Source of the DNA: Streptomyces melanogenes
GTDB lineage: Bacteria > Actinomycetota > Actinomycetes > Streptomycetales > Streptomycetaceae
DNA length: 64,000 nucleotides
Assembly: GCF_014649795.1 (NCBI RefSeq)
Contig: NZ_BMTS01000003.1
Span: forward strand, 601,871-665,870
Reading direction: 5' to 3'
Under the pieces are notes generated by a model that saw only the letters and a program-made list of their open reading frames with translations, was not told where the DNA came from and ran no database searches. The position numbers and the translations under genes are program-made. Positions 11,363 through 20,366 of the stretch are shown piece after piece. Position 1 is the first letter of the stretch. Every line of letters starts with the position of its first letter.

Positions 11363-11470
11363 TTGTCGTCTGCGGGCCGTGGCCGGTTGCTCGCGCAGTT
11401 CCCCGCGCCCCTGAGATGCGCCCCTCCGGGGCGCCCAAAGGGGCGCGGGGCTGCGCCGCCGCAGACCCGG
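11363..11470. repeat. Modular intergenic repeat, copy A
   Basis: Starts 13 bases after the pgi stop with TCGTCTGCGGGCCGTGG, continues with GCTCGCGCAGTTCCCCGCGC (11389-11408), and then a degraded opposite arm (GGGGCGCGGGGCTGCGC, about 11440-11456). The same modules recur at 37070, 43475, 49712, 55882 and 63681. Its right end runs directly into the truncated hydrolase relic. Confidence 0.8.
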
Positions 11471-11482
11471 CCGCAGCGCCCC

Positions 11483-11914
11483 GAGAACTGCGACGACAAG
11501 GGGGCTCTGTCCATCGCCGCCGCGAACCTCAACGCGGTGAGCCTGCACGGCTGTACCGCCGCCCAGGCCGGGGCGCCCACCTCGCGCCCCGAGGCCGTCG
11601 TGGTCGGCGGTCTCAACGCCACCCTGAAGACGTATCTGCACGACGCGCTGCGCGCCGCCGGGTTCCAGACCATCGACGGCTCCACCGAGCCCGACCTGGC
11701 GGGCGTCGAGCCGACCAACATCTGCAACCGGATGCTGCTCGGCAAGGGCGCCCAGCTGGAGCTCACGACCGAGCTGCGCAAGTCCATGTTCACCGTGAAC
11801 ACCGTCGCGGGCCGCGCGACCAGCACCACCGCCGCGTACAACGGCTTCGTGGCGGCGGTCCGTACCGCCATCGCCCGCCTGGAGGCGTCCGGCGGCGAGC
11901 AGATCATCCTCTGA
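11483..11914 (+). pseudogene. 5'-truncated poly-gamma-glutamate hydrolase-like relic
   Basis: About 144 residues resemble the C-terminal two thirds of phage-type poly-gamma-glutamate hydrolases: NLNAVSLHGC (a zinc-ligand-like His), VVVGGLNATLKTYLHDAL, DLAGVEPTNICNR and GAQLELTTELR. The N-terminal zinc-binding part is absent. The reading frame is open upstream to 11363, but those 40 codons are repeat A read as protein, so no plausible native start exists. It looks like a gene whose 5' half was lost at the repeat. It could still be expressed by readthrough from pgi, but without the first metal ligands activity is unlikely. A bidirectional terminator follows at 11932. Confidence 0.75.
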
Positions 11915-11931
11915 CGCTCGCGCCGCACAGC

Positions 11932-11969
11932 AACGGGCCCGGTCCACCAGGAGGTGGACCGGGCCCGTT
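11932..11969. terminator. Bidirectional terminator
   Basis: A perfect 17-bp stem (11932-11948 with 11953-11969) and a 4-base loop between the plus-strand relic and the end of the minus-strand pgl gene. It can serve both directions. Confidence 0.9.
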
Positions 11970-11984
11970 CGCCTCGGAGTGAGG

Positions 11985-12767
11985 TCACGGTGAGGCGGGC
12001 GGGTACAGCGCGCGCGGCAGCCGGGACGCGGCCGCCGAGTCGAGCAGCCACAGGGTGCGGCCACGGCCGTACGCACCCGCGGCCGGAGCCTGCACCTCGC
12101 CCGCGCCGGACAGAGCGATGGCCGCGGCCTGCGCCTTGTCCTCGCCAGCAGCCAGCAGCCACACCTCGCGGGCCGCCCGGATCGCCGGCAGCGTCATCGA
12201 GACCCGGACCGGCGGCGGCTTGGGCGCGCCGTGCACCCCGACCACCGTCCGCTCGGTCTCGCGCACCGCGGGCAGCTCCGGGAAGAGCGACGCCACATGG
12301 GTGTCGGGACCGACCCCCAGCATCAGCACGTCGAACGTCGGCACGTCGCCGTGGTCCTCCGGGCCGGACGCGGCGGCCAGCTCCTCCGCGTAGGCCGCCG
12401 CGGCGGCGTCGACGTCCTTGCCGTACGGCCCGTCCGACGCGGGCATCGCGTGCACCCGCTTCGGGGCGACCGGCACCGCGTCGAGCAGCGCCGCCCGGGC
12501 CTGGGTGACGTTGCGCTCCGGGTCGCCCTCGGGCAGGAACCGCTCGTCGCCCCACCACAGGTCGAGCCGCGACCAGTCGATCGCGTCCCGGGCCGGGGAG
12601 GAGGCGAGGGCCGCGAGCAGCCCGTTGCCGTTGCGGCCGCCGGTGAGCACCACGGACGCCGAGCCGCGGGCGGCCTGGGCGTCCACGACCTTCGTGATCA
12701 GCCGGGCCGCCGCGGCCTGCGCCATCAGCTCCTTGTCGCGGTGGACGACGAGCTGAGGGGTGCTCAC
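11985..12767 (-). CDS. pgl: 6-phosphogluconolactonase
   Basis: The product (260 residues) starts MSTPQLVVHRDKEL from a GTG that overlaps the opcA stop (GTGA). Motifs: SVVLTGGRNGNGLLAAL near residue 40, the substrate site WWGDERFLPEGDPERN near 75, and GVGPDTHVASLFP near 150. It hydrolyses 6-phosphogluconolactone made by Zwf. It is the last gene of the tkt-tal-zwf-opcA-pgl operon. The glycine in the usual GxGxDGHxASLFP motif is followed by P-D-T-H here, a small variation found in actinobacteria. Confidence 0.95.
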   Translation of the reverse strand: MSTPQLVVHRDKELMAQAAAARLITKVVDAQAARGSASVVLTGGRNGNGLLAALASSPARDAIDWSRLDLWWGDERFLPEGDPERNVTQARAALLDAVPVAPKRVHAMPASDGPYGKDVDAAAAAYAEELAAASGPEDHGDVPTFDVLMLGVGPDTHVASLFPELPAVRETERTVVGVHGAPKPPPVRVSMTLPAIRAAREVWLLAAGEDKAQAAAIALSGAGEVQAPAAGAYGRGRTLWLLDSAAASRLPRALYPPASP

Positions 12768-13810
12768 TTCGCCGCCGCCTTCTTGGCCGGAGCCTTCTTC
12801 GCGGCGGGCTTGGCGTCCGAGCCCTCCGCCGCCGGAGCGGCAGCGGTCTCGGCAGCGGCCGGAGCCGCGGCCTTCCCGTTCGACGGCTCGCCCAGCCGGT
12901 CCACGCCGAACCGCAGCGCGGAGGCGTAGGTGTCGTCCGGGTCGAGGCGCCGCAGCTCCTCGGCGATCAGCTCGGCCGTCTCGCGCCGCTTGAGCGCCAC
13001 CGCGCGGTCCGGCTGGCCCTGGATCGAGAGCGTGGCCAGCGAGCCGTCGGCGCGGTCCAGGACGATCGGACCGCAGTCCGTCTCCATCCGTACGGCGGTC
13101 AGGCCCGGGCCCGAGGACTGCGAGCGCTTGACCGGCACGTCGAGCCGGTCCGCGAGCCACATGGCGAGCAGCTCGCAGCTCGGGTTGAACTCCTCGCCCT
13201 CCACCTCGACCGAGGTCACCTTGCACGACACCTGGTCCAGCGCCGCGGCCAGCATCGAACGCCACGGCGTGATGCGGGTCCACGACAGGTCGGTGTCGCC
13301 CGGGGTGTAGGTCTCGGCGCGGCCGGTCAGCTCCTCTATGGGCTGCTCGGCGGCGTAGGTGTCGGTGACCCGGCGCTGGGCGAGCGCGCCCAGCGGGTCG
13401 TTGGCCGGGTCGATCGGCGAGTTCACGGGCCACCAGACGACGACCGGCGCGTCGGGCAGCAGCAGCGGCAGCACCACCGACTGGGCGTGGTTGACCACCT
13501 CGCCGTACAGCCGCAGGACCACCGTCTCACCGGTGCCCGCGTCCGCGCCGACCCGCACCTCGGCGTCCAGGCGCGACTGGGTGCGGTCGCGCGGCGAGCG
13601 GGAGACCCGCTTGATGACCACGAGGGTGCGCGAGGGGTGCTCGCGGGAGGCCTCGGAGGCCGCCCGGAGCGCGTCGTACGCGTTCTCCTCGTCGGTGACG
13701 ATGACCAGGGTCAGGACCATGCCGACGGCGGGAGTGCCGATGGCGCGGCGGCCCTGGACGAGCGCCTTGTTGATCTTGCTGGCCGTGGTGTCCGTAAGGT
13801 CGATCTTCAT
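12764..13810 (-). CDS. opcA: OpcA, glucose-6-phosphate dehydrogenase assembly protein
   Basis: The 348-residue protein begins MKIDLTDTTASKINKALV and shows the actinobacterial OpcA sequence, including VVWWPVNSPIDPANDPLGAL and GEEFNPSCELLAMWLADRL. OpcA is needed for full activity of glucose-6-phosphate dehydrogenase. The last 40 residues are a low-complexity Ala/Lys/Pro tail (PAAKKAPAKKAAAK). Start and stop codons overlap zwf and pgl by four bases on each side, so translation is coupled. Confidence 0.95.
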   Translation of the reverse strand: MKIDLTDTTASKINKALVQGRRAIGTPAVGMVLTLVIVTDEENAYDALRAASEASREHPSRTLVVIKRVSRSPRDRTQSRLDAEVRVGADAGTGETVVLRLYGEVVNHAQSVVLPLLLPDAPVVVWWPVNSPIDPANDPLGALAQRRVTDTYAAEQPIEELTGRAETYTPGDTDLSWTRITPWRSMLAAALDQVSCKVTSVEVEGEEFNPSCELLAMWLADRLDVPVKRSQSSGPGLTAVRMETDCGPIVLDRADGSLATLSIQGQPDRAVALKRRETAELIAEELRRLDPDDTYASALRFGVDRLGEPSNGKAAAPAAAETAAAPAAEGSDAKPAAKKAPAKKAAAK

Positions 13811-15330
13811 GGCCGGCGCCAGCTCCGTCCGTCTCGTGCGAGCATTTCGTCCGCCTCGACCGGGCCCCAGGTGCCCGACGCGTACTGCGCGGGCTTGCCG
13901 TGGGCGTCCCAGTACTGCTCGATCGGGTCGAGGATCTTCCAGGACAGCTCGACCTCCTCCAAGCGGGGGAAGAGGTTGGAGTCGCCGAGCAGGACGTCGA
14001 GGATGAGCCGCTCGTACGCCTCGGGGCTGGACTCGGTGAAGGACTCGCCGTAGGCGAAGTCCATCGACACGTCCCGGACCTCCATCGAGGTGCCCGGCAC
14101 CTTGGAGCCGAACCGGACGGTCACGCCCTCGTCCGGCTGGACCCGGATGACCAGCGCGTTCTGCCCCAGCTCCTCCGTCGCCGTGTGGTCGAAGGGGGAG
14201 TGCGGGGCGCGCTGGAAGACCACCGCGATCTCGGTGACCCGGCGGCCCAGGCGCTTGCCGGTGCGCAGATAGAACGGCACGCCCGCCCAGCGGCGGTTGT
14301 CGATCTCCAGCTTGACCGCGGCGTAGGTGTCGGTCTTCGACTTGGGGTCGATGCCGTCTTCCTGGAGGTAGCCGACGGCCTTCTCGCCGCCCTGCCACCC
14401 GGCCGCGTACTGACCGCGCACCGCATTGGCGCCCAGGTCCTTCGGCAGCCGCACCGCGCCCAGGACCTTGGTCTTCTCCGCGGCCAGCGCGTCCGCGTCG
14501 AAGGAGGCGGGCTCCTCCATCGCGGTCAGCGCGAGCAGCTGGAGGAGGTGGTTCTGGATCACGTCACGGGCGGCGCCGATGCCGTCGTAGTACCCGGCCC
14601 GGCCGCCGATGCCGATGTCCTCGGCCATGGTGATCTGGACGTGGTCGACGTACGACCGGTTCCAGAGCGGCTCGAACATGGTGTTGGCGAAGCGGAGCGC
14701 CAGGATGTTCTGGACGGTCTCCTTGCCGAGGTAGTGGTCGATCCGGAAGACCTCGTCCGGCGGGAAGACCTCGTGGACGACCTGGTTGAGCTCCTGCGCG
14801 GAGACCAGGTCGTGGCCGAAGGGCTTCTCGATGACCGCGCGGCGCCAGGAGCCGTCCTTCTGGTCGGCCAGCCCGTGCTTCTTGAGCTGCTGGACGACCT
14901 GCGGGAAGAACTTCGGCGGCACCGACAGGTAGAACGCGAAGTTGCCGCCGGTGCCCTGCGCCTTGTCGAGCTCGGCGATCGTGGACTTCAGCTGCTCGAA
15001 GGCGTTGTCGTCGTCGAAGTCGCCCTGGACGAAGCGCATGCCCTGGATGAGCTGCTGCCAGACCTCCTCGCGGAAGGGGGTCCGCGCGTGCGCCTTGACG
15101 GCGTCGTGCACCTCCTGCGCGAAGTCCTCGTCCTGCCACTCGCGGCGGGCGAAGCCGATCAGCGAGAAGCCCGGCGGAAGCAGACCCCGGTTGGCGAGGT
15201 CATAGACGGCAGGCATCAACTTTTTACGGGACAAATCGCCCGTGACGCCGAAGATCACCAGGCCCGACGGCCCCGCGATACGCGGGAGCCGTCGGTCTGC
15301 GGCGTCACGCAGCGGATTGCTGCTTGACAA
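13807..15330 (-). CDS. zwf: Glucose-6-phosphate 1-dehydrogenase
   Basis: The 507-residue enzyme has the nucleotide-binding VIFGVTGDLSRKKLMPAVYD near residue 27 and the catalytic RIDHYLGKETVQN near residue 205. It oxidises glucose 6-phosphate to the lactone and is the entry to the pentose phosphate pathway. It uses a rare TTG start at 15330, four bases after the tal stop; I accept this start because MSSSNPLRDAADRRLPRIAG is the usual actinobacterial N-terminus. It overlaps opcA by four bases. Confidence 0.96.
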   Translation of the reverse strand: MSSSNPLRDAADRRLPRIAGPSGLVIFGVTGDLSRKKLMPAVYDLANRGLLPPGFSLIGFARREWQDEDFAQEVHDAVKAHARTPFREEVWQQLIQGMRFVQGDFDDDNAFEQLKSTIAELDKAQGTGGNFAFYLSVPPKFFPQVVQQLKKHGLADQKDGSWRRAVIEKPFGHDLVSAQELNQVVHEVFPPDEVFRIDHYLGKETVQNILALRFANTMFEPLWNRSYVDHVQITMAEDIGIGGRAGYYDGIGAARDVIQNHLLQLLALTAMEEPASFDADALAAEKTKVLGAVRLPKDLGANAVRGQYAAGWQGGEKAVGYLQEDGIDPKSKTDTYAAVKLEIDNRRWAGVPFYLRTGKRLGRRVTEIAVVFQRAPHSPFDHTATEELGQNALVIRVQPDEGVTVRFGSKVPGTSMEVRDVSMDFAYGESFTESSPEAYERLILDVLLGDSNLFPRLEEVELSWKILDPIEQYWDAHGKPAQYASGTWGPVEADEMLARDGRSWRRP

Positions 15331-15334
15331 GGTT

Positions 15335-16453
15335 TTAGCCCTCCGAAGGTGCCAGGCGCTTGAGCTCCGCCTCGGTCGACTTGAGCAGGTCGTTCCAGGA
15401 CGCCTCGAACTTCTCGACGCCCTCGTCCTCCAGGAGCTGCACGACCTCGTCGTACGAGATGCCCAGCTTCTCGACGGCGTCGAGCTCGGCGCGGGCCTGC
15501 TCGTAGGTGCCCGTCACGGTGTCGCCGGTGATCTGCCCGTGGTCGGCGGCCGCCTCCAGGGTGGCCTCCGGCATGGTGTTCACCGTGTTGGGGGCGACCA
15601 GGTCGTCGACGTACAGGGTGTCCTTGTACGCCTTGTCCTTCACGCCGGTGGAGGCCCACAGCGGGCGCTGCTTGTTGGCGTGCGCCTTGTCGAGGGCGGC
15701 CCAGCGGTCGGAGGAGAAGACCTCCTCGTACGCCTGGTAGGCCAGGCGCGCGTTGGCGAGTCCGGCCTTGCCGCGGGCGGCCCTGGCCTCGTCGGTGCCC
15801 AGCGCGTCGATCCGCTTGTCGATCTCGGTGTCCACGCGGGACACGAAGAAGGACGCCACGGAGTGGATCTTCGCCAGGTCCAGGCCGCGCTCCTTGGCCT
15901 TCTCCAGACCGGCCAGGTAGGCGTCCATGACCTCGCGGTAGCGCTCGAGCGAGAAGATCAGCGTCACGTTGACGCTGATGCCCTTGCCGATGACCTCGGT
16001 GATCGCGGGCAGGCCCGCCTTGGTCGCCGGGATCTTGATGAGCGTGTTCGGCCGGTCCACCAGCCAGGCCAGCTGCTTGGCCTCGGCGACGGTGGCCGTG
16101 GTGTTGTGCGCCAGGCGCGGGTCGACCTCGATGGAGACCCGGCCGTCCTGGCCCTCGGTCGCGTCGAAGACCGGGCGCAGGATGTCGGCGGCGTCCCTCA
16201 CGTCCGCCGTCGTGATCATGCGGATGGCCTCGTCGACGGTGACCTTGCGGGCGGCGAGGTCGGCGAGCTGCTGCTCGTAGCCGTCACCCGAGGAGATCGC
16301 CTTCTGGAAGATCGACGGGTTGGTCGTGACGCCCACGACGTGCTGCTGGTCGATCAGCTCGGCGAGGTTGCCCGAGGTGATCCGCTTGCGCGACAGGTCG
16401 TCGAGCCAGATCGCGACGCCTTCGTCGGAGAGGCGCTTGAGTGCGTCTGTCAT
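15335..16453 (-). CDS. tal: Transaldolase
   Basis: The 372-residue protein is of the long actinobacterial type. The Schiff-base Lys lies in [15 protein letters not shown] near residue 140, with [12 protein letters not shown] near 45 and [19 protein letters not shown] near 205. It transfers dihydroxyacetone units between sugar phosphates. GGAGA lies 11 bases before the ATG. It follows tkt by 35 bases and runs into zwf. Confidence 0.97.
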   Translation of the reverse strand: MTDALKRLSDEGVAIWLDDLSRKRITSGNLAELIDQQHVVGVTTNPSIFQKAISSGDGYEQQLADLAARKVTVDEAIRMITTADVRDAADILRPVFDATEGQDGRVSIEVDPRLAHNTTATVAEAKQLAWLVDRPNTLIKIPATKAGLPAITEVIGKGISVNVTLIFSLERYREVMDAYLAGLEKAKERGLDLAKIHSVASFFVSRVDTEIDKRIDALGTDEARAARGKAGLANARLAYQAYEEVFSSDRWAALDKAHANKQRPLWASTGVKDKAYKDTLYVDDLVAPNTVNTMPEATLEAAADHGQITGDTVTGTYEQARAELDAVEKLGISYDEVVQLLEDEGVEKFEASWNDLLKSTEAELKRLAPSEG

Positions 16454-16488
16454 GAGAAATGCATCTCCTACTAGTTCGTATACCGGCG

Positions 16489-18576
16489 TCAGCGCGCGGC
16501 GGCGGCGAGAGATTCCCGGGCGGCGGCGGCCACGTTCTCGGCGGTGAAGCCGAACTCGCGGAAGAGCACCTTGCCGTCGGCCGAGGCACCGAAGTGCTCC
16601 AGGGACACGATGCGGCCCGCGTCGCCCACGTACCGGTGCCAGGTCAGGCCGATGCCGGCCTCGACCGCGACGCGCGCCTTGACCGAAGGCGGCAGGACGC
16701 TGTCCTTGTACGCCTGGTCCTGCTCCTCGAACCACTCGACGGACGGCATCGAGACGACCCGGGTCGGGACGCCCTCCGCCTGGAGCGCCTCGCGCGCCTC
16801 GACGGCGAGCTGGACCTCGGAGCCGGTGCCGATGAGGACCACCTGGGCGTCGCCACCCTCGGCCTCGAACAGCACGTAACCACCCTTGGCGGCCGCCTCG
16901 TTGGGCTCGTACGTCGGCACGCCCTGACGGGTCAGCACCAGGCCGTGCGGGGCGCCCTTGCCGAACACCTTGGTGTAGCGCTTGAGGATCTCGCGCCAGG
17001 CGATCGCCGTCTCGTTGGCGTCCGCCGGGCGGACGACGTTGAGGCCCGGGATCGCGCGCAGCGAGGCCAGGTGCTCGACCGGCTGGTGGGTCGGGCCGTC
17101 CTCGCCCAGACCGATGGAGTCGTGCGTCCACACGTACGTCACCGGCAGGTGCATCAGGGCCGACAGGCGCACCGCGTTGCGCATGTAGTCGGAGAACACC
17201 AGGAAGGTGCCGCCGTAGATACGGGTGTTGCCGTGCAGCGCGATGCCGTTCATCTCGGCGGCCATCGAGTGCTCGCGGATGCCGTAGTGGATCGTGCGGC
17301 CGTACGGGTCGGCCTCCGGCAGCGGGTTGCCCTCGGGCAGGAACGACGAGTTCTTGTCGATCGTCGTGTTGTTCGAGCCCGCGAGGTCGGCCGAGCCGCC
17401 CCACAGCTCGGGGATGACCGCGCCGAGCGCCTGCAGGACCTTGCCGGAGGCGGCGCGGGTGGCGACGCCCTTGCCGGACTCGAAGACCGGGAGCTTCTCC
17501 TCCCAGCCCGCGGGCAGCTCGCCCGCGTTGACGCGGTCGAACTCGGCGGCGCGCTCGGGGTTGGCGGTGCGCCAGGCGGCGAAGGTCTTCTCCCACTCGC
17601 CGCGGGCCTCACGGCCGCGGTCCAGGGCGGCGCGGGTGTGCGCGATGACCTCGTCGGCGACCTCGAAGGTCTGCTCCGGGTCGAAGCCCAGGACGCGCTT
17701 GGTGGCCGCCACCTCGTCGTCGCCGAGCGCCGAGCCGTGCGCGGCCTCGGTGTTCTGCGCGTGCGGGGCGGGCCAGGCGATGATCGAGCGCATCGCGATG
17801 AAGGAGGGGCGCTCGGTCTCGGCCTTGGCGGCCTCGATCGCCTCGAACAGCGCCTGCGGGTCGAGGTCGCCGTTCTCCTTCGGCGCCACGCGCTGGACGT
17901 GCCAGCCGTACGCCTCGTACCGCTTCAGGGTGTCCTCGGAGACCGCGGTCTCCGTGTCGCCCTCGATCGAGATGTGGTTGTCGTCCCAGAGCAGGACCAG
18001 GTTGCCCAGCTTCTGGTGACCGGCCATCGAGGACGCCTCGGCGGAGATGCCCTCCTGGAGGCAGCCGTCGCCGGCGATCGCGAAGACGAAGTGGTCGAAC
18101 GGGGAGGTGCCGGGGGCCGCCTCCGGGTCGAACAGGCCGCGCTCGTAGCGGGCGGCCATGGCCATGCCCACGGCGTTGGCGACACCCTGGCCCAGCGGGC
18201 CGGTGGTGGTCTCCACACCGGTCGTGTGGCCGTACTCCGGGTGGCCCGGGGTCTTGGAGCCCCAGGTCCGGAAGGCCTTCAGGTCGTCCAGCTCCAGGCC
18301 GTACCCGGCCAGGTAGAGCTGGATGTAGAGCGTGAGGGACGAGTGGCCCGCGGACAGCACGAAGCGGTCGCGCCCGGTCCAGTCCGCGTCCGCCGGGTCG
18401 TGGCGCATCACCTTCTGGAAGAGGGTGTACGCGGCCGGGGACAGGCTCATCGCCGTACCAGGATGGCCGTTGCCGACCTTCTGTACAGCATCCGCGGCCA
18501 GGACGCGGCCGGTGTCTACGGCCCGCTGGTCCAGTTCGGTCCACTCAAGGTCTGTGGTGGTCGGCTTGGTGCTCAC
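16489..18576 (-). CDS. tkt: Transketolase
   Basis: The 695-residue enzyme carries [13 protein letters not shown] near residue 36, the thiamine-diphosphate motif [14 protein letters not shown] near 160, [14 protein letters not shown], and the pyrimidine-binding [23 protein letters not shown] segment near 405. It moves two-carbon units in the non-oxidative pentose phosphate pathway. It is the first gene of the operon; the GTG start at 18576 is separated from its GAGGAG (18594-18589) by a short palindrome, described separately. Confidence 0.97.
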   Translation of the reverse strand: MSTKPTTTDLEWTELDQRAVDTGRVLAADAVQKVGNGHPGTAMSLSPAAYTLFQKVMRHDPADADWTGRDRFVLSAGHSSLTLYIQLYLAGYGLELDDLKAFRTWGSKTPGHPEYGHTTGVETTTGPLGQGVANAVGMAMAARYERGLFDPEAAPGTSPFDHFVFAIAGDGCLQEGISAEASSMAGHQKLGNLVLLWDDNHISIEGDTETAVSEDTLKRYEAYGWHVQRVAPKENGDLDPQALFEAIEAAKAETERPSFIAMRSIIAWPAPHAQNTEAAHGSALGDDEVAATKRVLGFDPEQTFEVADEVIAHTRAALDRGREARGEWEKTFAAWRTANPERAAEFDRVNAGELPAGWEEKLPVFESGKGVATRAASGKVLQALGAVIPELWGGSADLAGSNNTTIDKNSSFLPEGNPLPEADPYGRTIHYGIREHSMAAEMNGIALHGNTRIYGGTFLVFSDYMRNAVRLSALMHLPVTYVWTHDSIGLGEDGPTHQPVEHLASLRAIPGLNVVRPADANETAIAWREILKRYTKVFGKGAPHGLVLTRQGVPTYEPNEAAAKGGYVLFEAEGGDAQVVLIGTGSEVQLAVEAREALQAEGVPTRVVSMPSVEWFEEQDQAYKDSVLPPSVKARVAVEAGIGLTWHRYVGDAGRIVSLEHFGASADGKVLFREFGFTAENVAAAARESLAAAAR

Positions 18577-18594
18577 CCTGAGTCAGGGCTCCTC
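18576..18594 (-). promoter_or_regulatory. Palindrome between the tkt ribosome site and start codon
   Basis: The 13-base palindrome CCCTGACTCAGGG (18588-18576) lies directly between GAGGAG (18594-18589) and the GTG start. Folding would bring the ribosome site closer to the start or partly block it. Functional meaning is inference. Confidence 0.3.
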
Positions 18595-18912
18595 TCCACA
18601 TGTTCGTTCCCGGTGACTGTGGGCGCACCGGGCGCTGTCGAGCCTACCCCCGCCGGAACGCTCATTTTTTCGACTGCCCACCGGTTGGGACACACACCTC
18701 CAGAGTGCCCAAGACCGGTCACTTCCGCCTCACGGCGTAGTCTTCGCGACCCGCCCCCAACACGAGCCCACCCCCGCGAAGGGCGGCGTATGGGCAACGT
18801 CTACAGTGGCGTGGTACGCGCAAGTCTTCGCCGGGTGCTCATGCCCGGAACGTCCGGGCCCATCCGACCGATTGCCCCGGGACTTGCTGGGAATTCTCTG
18901 TCAGGGGTGTGC
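18577..18912. promoter_or_regulatory. Divergent promoter region tkt / ctaB
   Basis: No gene is visible in these 336 bases. For tkt, a -10-like TAGGCT is read on the minus strand at 18646-18641. For ctaB, a -10-like TACAGT occurs at about 18799-18804. Neither has a good -35. A T tract (CATTTTTTCG, about 18663-18672) is the only A/T-rich stretch. Confidence 0.35.
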
Positions 18913-19860
18913 GTGACGGCCGTCGAGTCCCGACCCGCAGGGGTCGTCTTGACTCCCAGCCCGGGGGCCCATCGGCCGTTCGGGGCCCGCGTCAAGGCGT
19001 TCGTGGCGCTGACCAAGCCGCGGATCATCGAACTGCTGCTGATCACCACCATTCCGGTGATGTTCCTCGCCGAGCAGGGCGTCCCGTCGCTCTGGCTGGT
19101 GCTGACCACCACCGTCGGCGGCTTCCTGTCGGCGGGCGGCGCCAACGCGCTGAACATGTACATCGACCGCGACATCGACGCGCTGATGGACCGCACCTCG
19201 CAGCGGCCGCTGGTCACCGGGATGGTCTCGCCGCGCGAGTGCCTCGCGTTCGGCATCACCCTCGCGATCGTCTCCACGCTGCTGTTCGGCTTCGCCGTCA
19301 ACTGGCTGTCGGCCTGGCTGTCACTCGGAGCGCTCCTCTTCTACGTGGTCGTCTACACGATGATCCTGAAGCGCCGCACCTCGCAGAACATCGTGTGGGG
19401 CGGCATCGCCGGGTGCCTGCCGGTGCTCATCGGCTGGTCGTCCGTCACCAACTCGATGTCGTGGGCGCCGATCATCCTCTTCCTCGTCATGTTCTTCTGG
19501 ACGCCGCCGCACTACTGGCCGCTGTCCATGAAGGTCCGCGAGGACTACGCGCGCGTGGGCGTGCCGATGCTGCCGGTCGTCGCCTCCAACAAGGTGGTCG
19601 CCAAGCAGATCGTGCTCTACAGCTGGCTGATGGTCGCCGTCTCCCTGCTGCTGACCCCGCTGGGCTACACCGGCTGGTTCTACACGCTGGTGGCGCTGCT
19701 GGCCGGCGGCTTCTGGCTGTGGGAGGCGCACGGGCTGCAGAACCGGGCGAAGGCGGAGGTGACGGGCGCCAAGCTCAAGGAGATGCGCCTGTTCCACTGG
19801 TCCATCACGTACGTCTCGCTGCTGTTCGTGGCGGTCGCGGTGGATCCGTTCCTGCGGTAA
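18913..19860 (+). CDS. ctaB: Protoheme IX farnesyltransferase (heme O synthase)
   Basis: From the GTG at 18913 the protein has 315 residues. It has about nine transmembrane helices and the polyprenyl-transferase motif [19 protein letters not shown] near residue 78, plus [12 protein letters not shown]. It attaches a farnesyl group to heme b to give heme O, the substrate of CtaA nearby, for aa3-type cytochrome oxidase. The long upstream reading frame is an artefact of tkt on the other strand. A terminator follows 12 bases after the stop. Confidence 0.95.
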   Translation: MTAVESRPAGVVLTPSPGAHRPFGARVKAFVALTKPRIIELLLITTIPVMFLAEQGVPSLWLVLTTTVGGFLSAGGANALNMYIDRDIDALMDRTSQRPLVTGMVSPRECLAFGITLAIVSTLLFGFAVNWLSAWLSLGALLFYVVVYTMILKRRTSQNIVWGGIAGCLPVLIGWSSVTNSMSWAPIILFLVMFFWTPPHYWPLSMKVREDYARVGVPMLPVVASNKVVAKQIVLYSWLMVAVSLLLTPLGYTGWFYTLVALLAGGFWLWEAHGLQNRAKAEVTGAKLKEMRLFHWSITYVSLLFVAVAVDPFLR

Positions 19861-19872
19861 TCGCTCGCTCTT

Positions 19873-19916
19873 CGACGGGAGGGCCCAGTGGTGGAAACCA
19901 CTGGGCCCTCCCGTCG
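19873..19916 (+). terminator. Terminator after ctaB
   Basis: A perfect 20-bp stem (19873-19892 with 19897-19916) and a GGAA loop, 12 bases after the ctaB stop. Confidence 0.92.
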
Positions 19917-19949
19917 CATGTGGATCTACCCGCGAGTAGCATTCGCCGC

Positions 19950-20291
19950 ATGGCAGAAACCCAGGTTGACGAGAAGCAGGCCGCCAAGGCCGAGCGGCGG
20001 GCGGCTCGCCTCGCCAAGCAGATCGGCCACTTCGCCAAGGAGCACGGCGGCGCCGAGGGCCAGGTGGCGTACATCGGCCAGCGCGGCGCGCGGATCGTGC
20101 TCGTCGGCGAGGACGGCGGCTGGGGCGACCTGGTGGCCCCCAGCCACGCGGTCGCGCTCGCCGCGGTCGAGAAGGCCGGGATCACCGTCCACGAGGACTT
20201 CGACGGCGAGTTCGCGGCCAAGGTGAAGACCGGGCGGTACGAGTGGACCCGGATGGCCGGGATCCAGCTCGGCGGTCCTAAGAACGGCTGA
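19950..20291 (+). CDS. Conserved small protein of unknown function
   Basis: The 113-residue protein starts MAETQVDEKQAAKAERRAAR with a charged, probably helical N-terminus (residues 5-35), followed by a compact domain (VAYIGQRGARIVLVGEDGGWG and AVEKAGITVHEDFDGEFAAKV). I recall similar small proteins next to ctaB in other Streptomyces but know no function. No signal peptide or membrane segment. The ATG at 19950 has no obvious ribosome site, so a leaderless or short-leader mRNA is possible. Confidence 0.75.
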   Translation: MAETQVDEKQAAKAERRAARLAKQIGHFAKEHGGAEGQVAYIGQRGARIVLVGEDGGWGDLVAPSHAVALAAVEKAGITVHEDFDGEFAAKVKTGRYEWTRMAGIQLGGPKNG

Positions 20292-20307
20292 ACGGCAACA
20301 GCAACAC

Positions 20308-20366
20308 TCATCCGGGGCTCACCCGTTAGTGAGGTGGAAGCACACCACCCAGGGAGCCCCGGATGA
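20308..20366 (+). promoter_or_regulatory. Hairpin that covers the ribosome site and start codon of the next gene
   Basis: A perfect 13-bp inverted repeat (TCATCCGGGGCTC at 20308-20320 with 20354-20366) has a right arm that contains GGAG and the ATG of the amidohydrolase gene. An inner hairpin (GGTGG 20333-20337 with CCACC 20345-20349) lies in the loop. In RNA this would hide the start site. It may also stop transcription from the upstream small gene. Confidence 0.6.

Noticed and set aside
16459..18912. Long upstream extension of the ctaB frame
   Set aside because: The extension is the complement of tkt and has no membrane-protein or enzyme features; the GTG at 18913 gives the normal family length.
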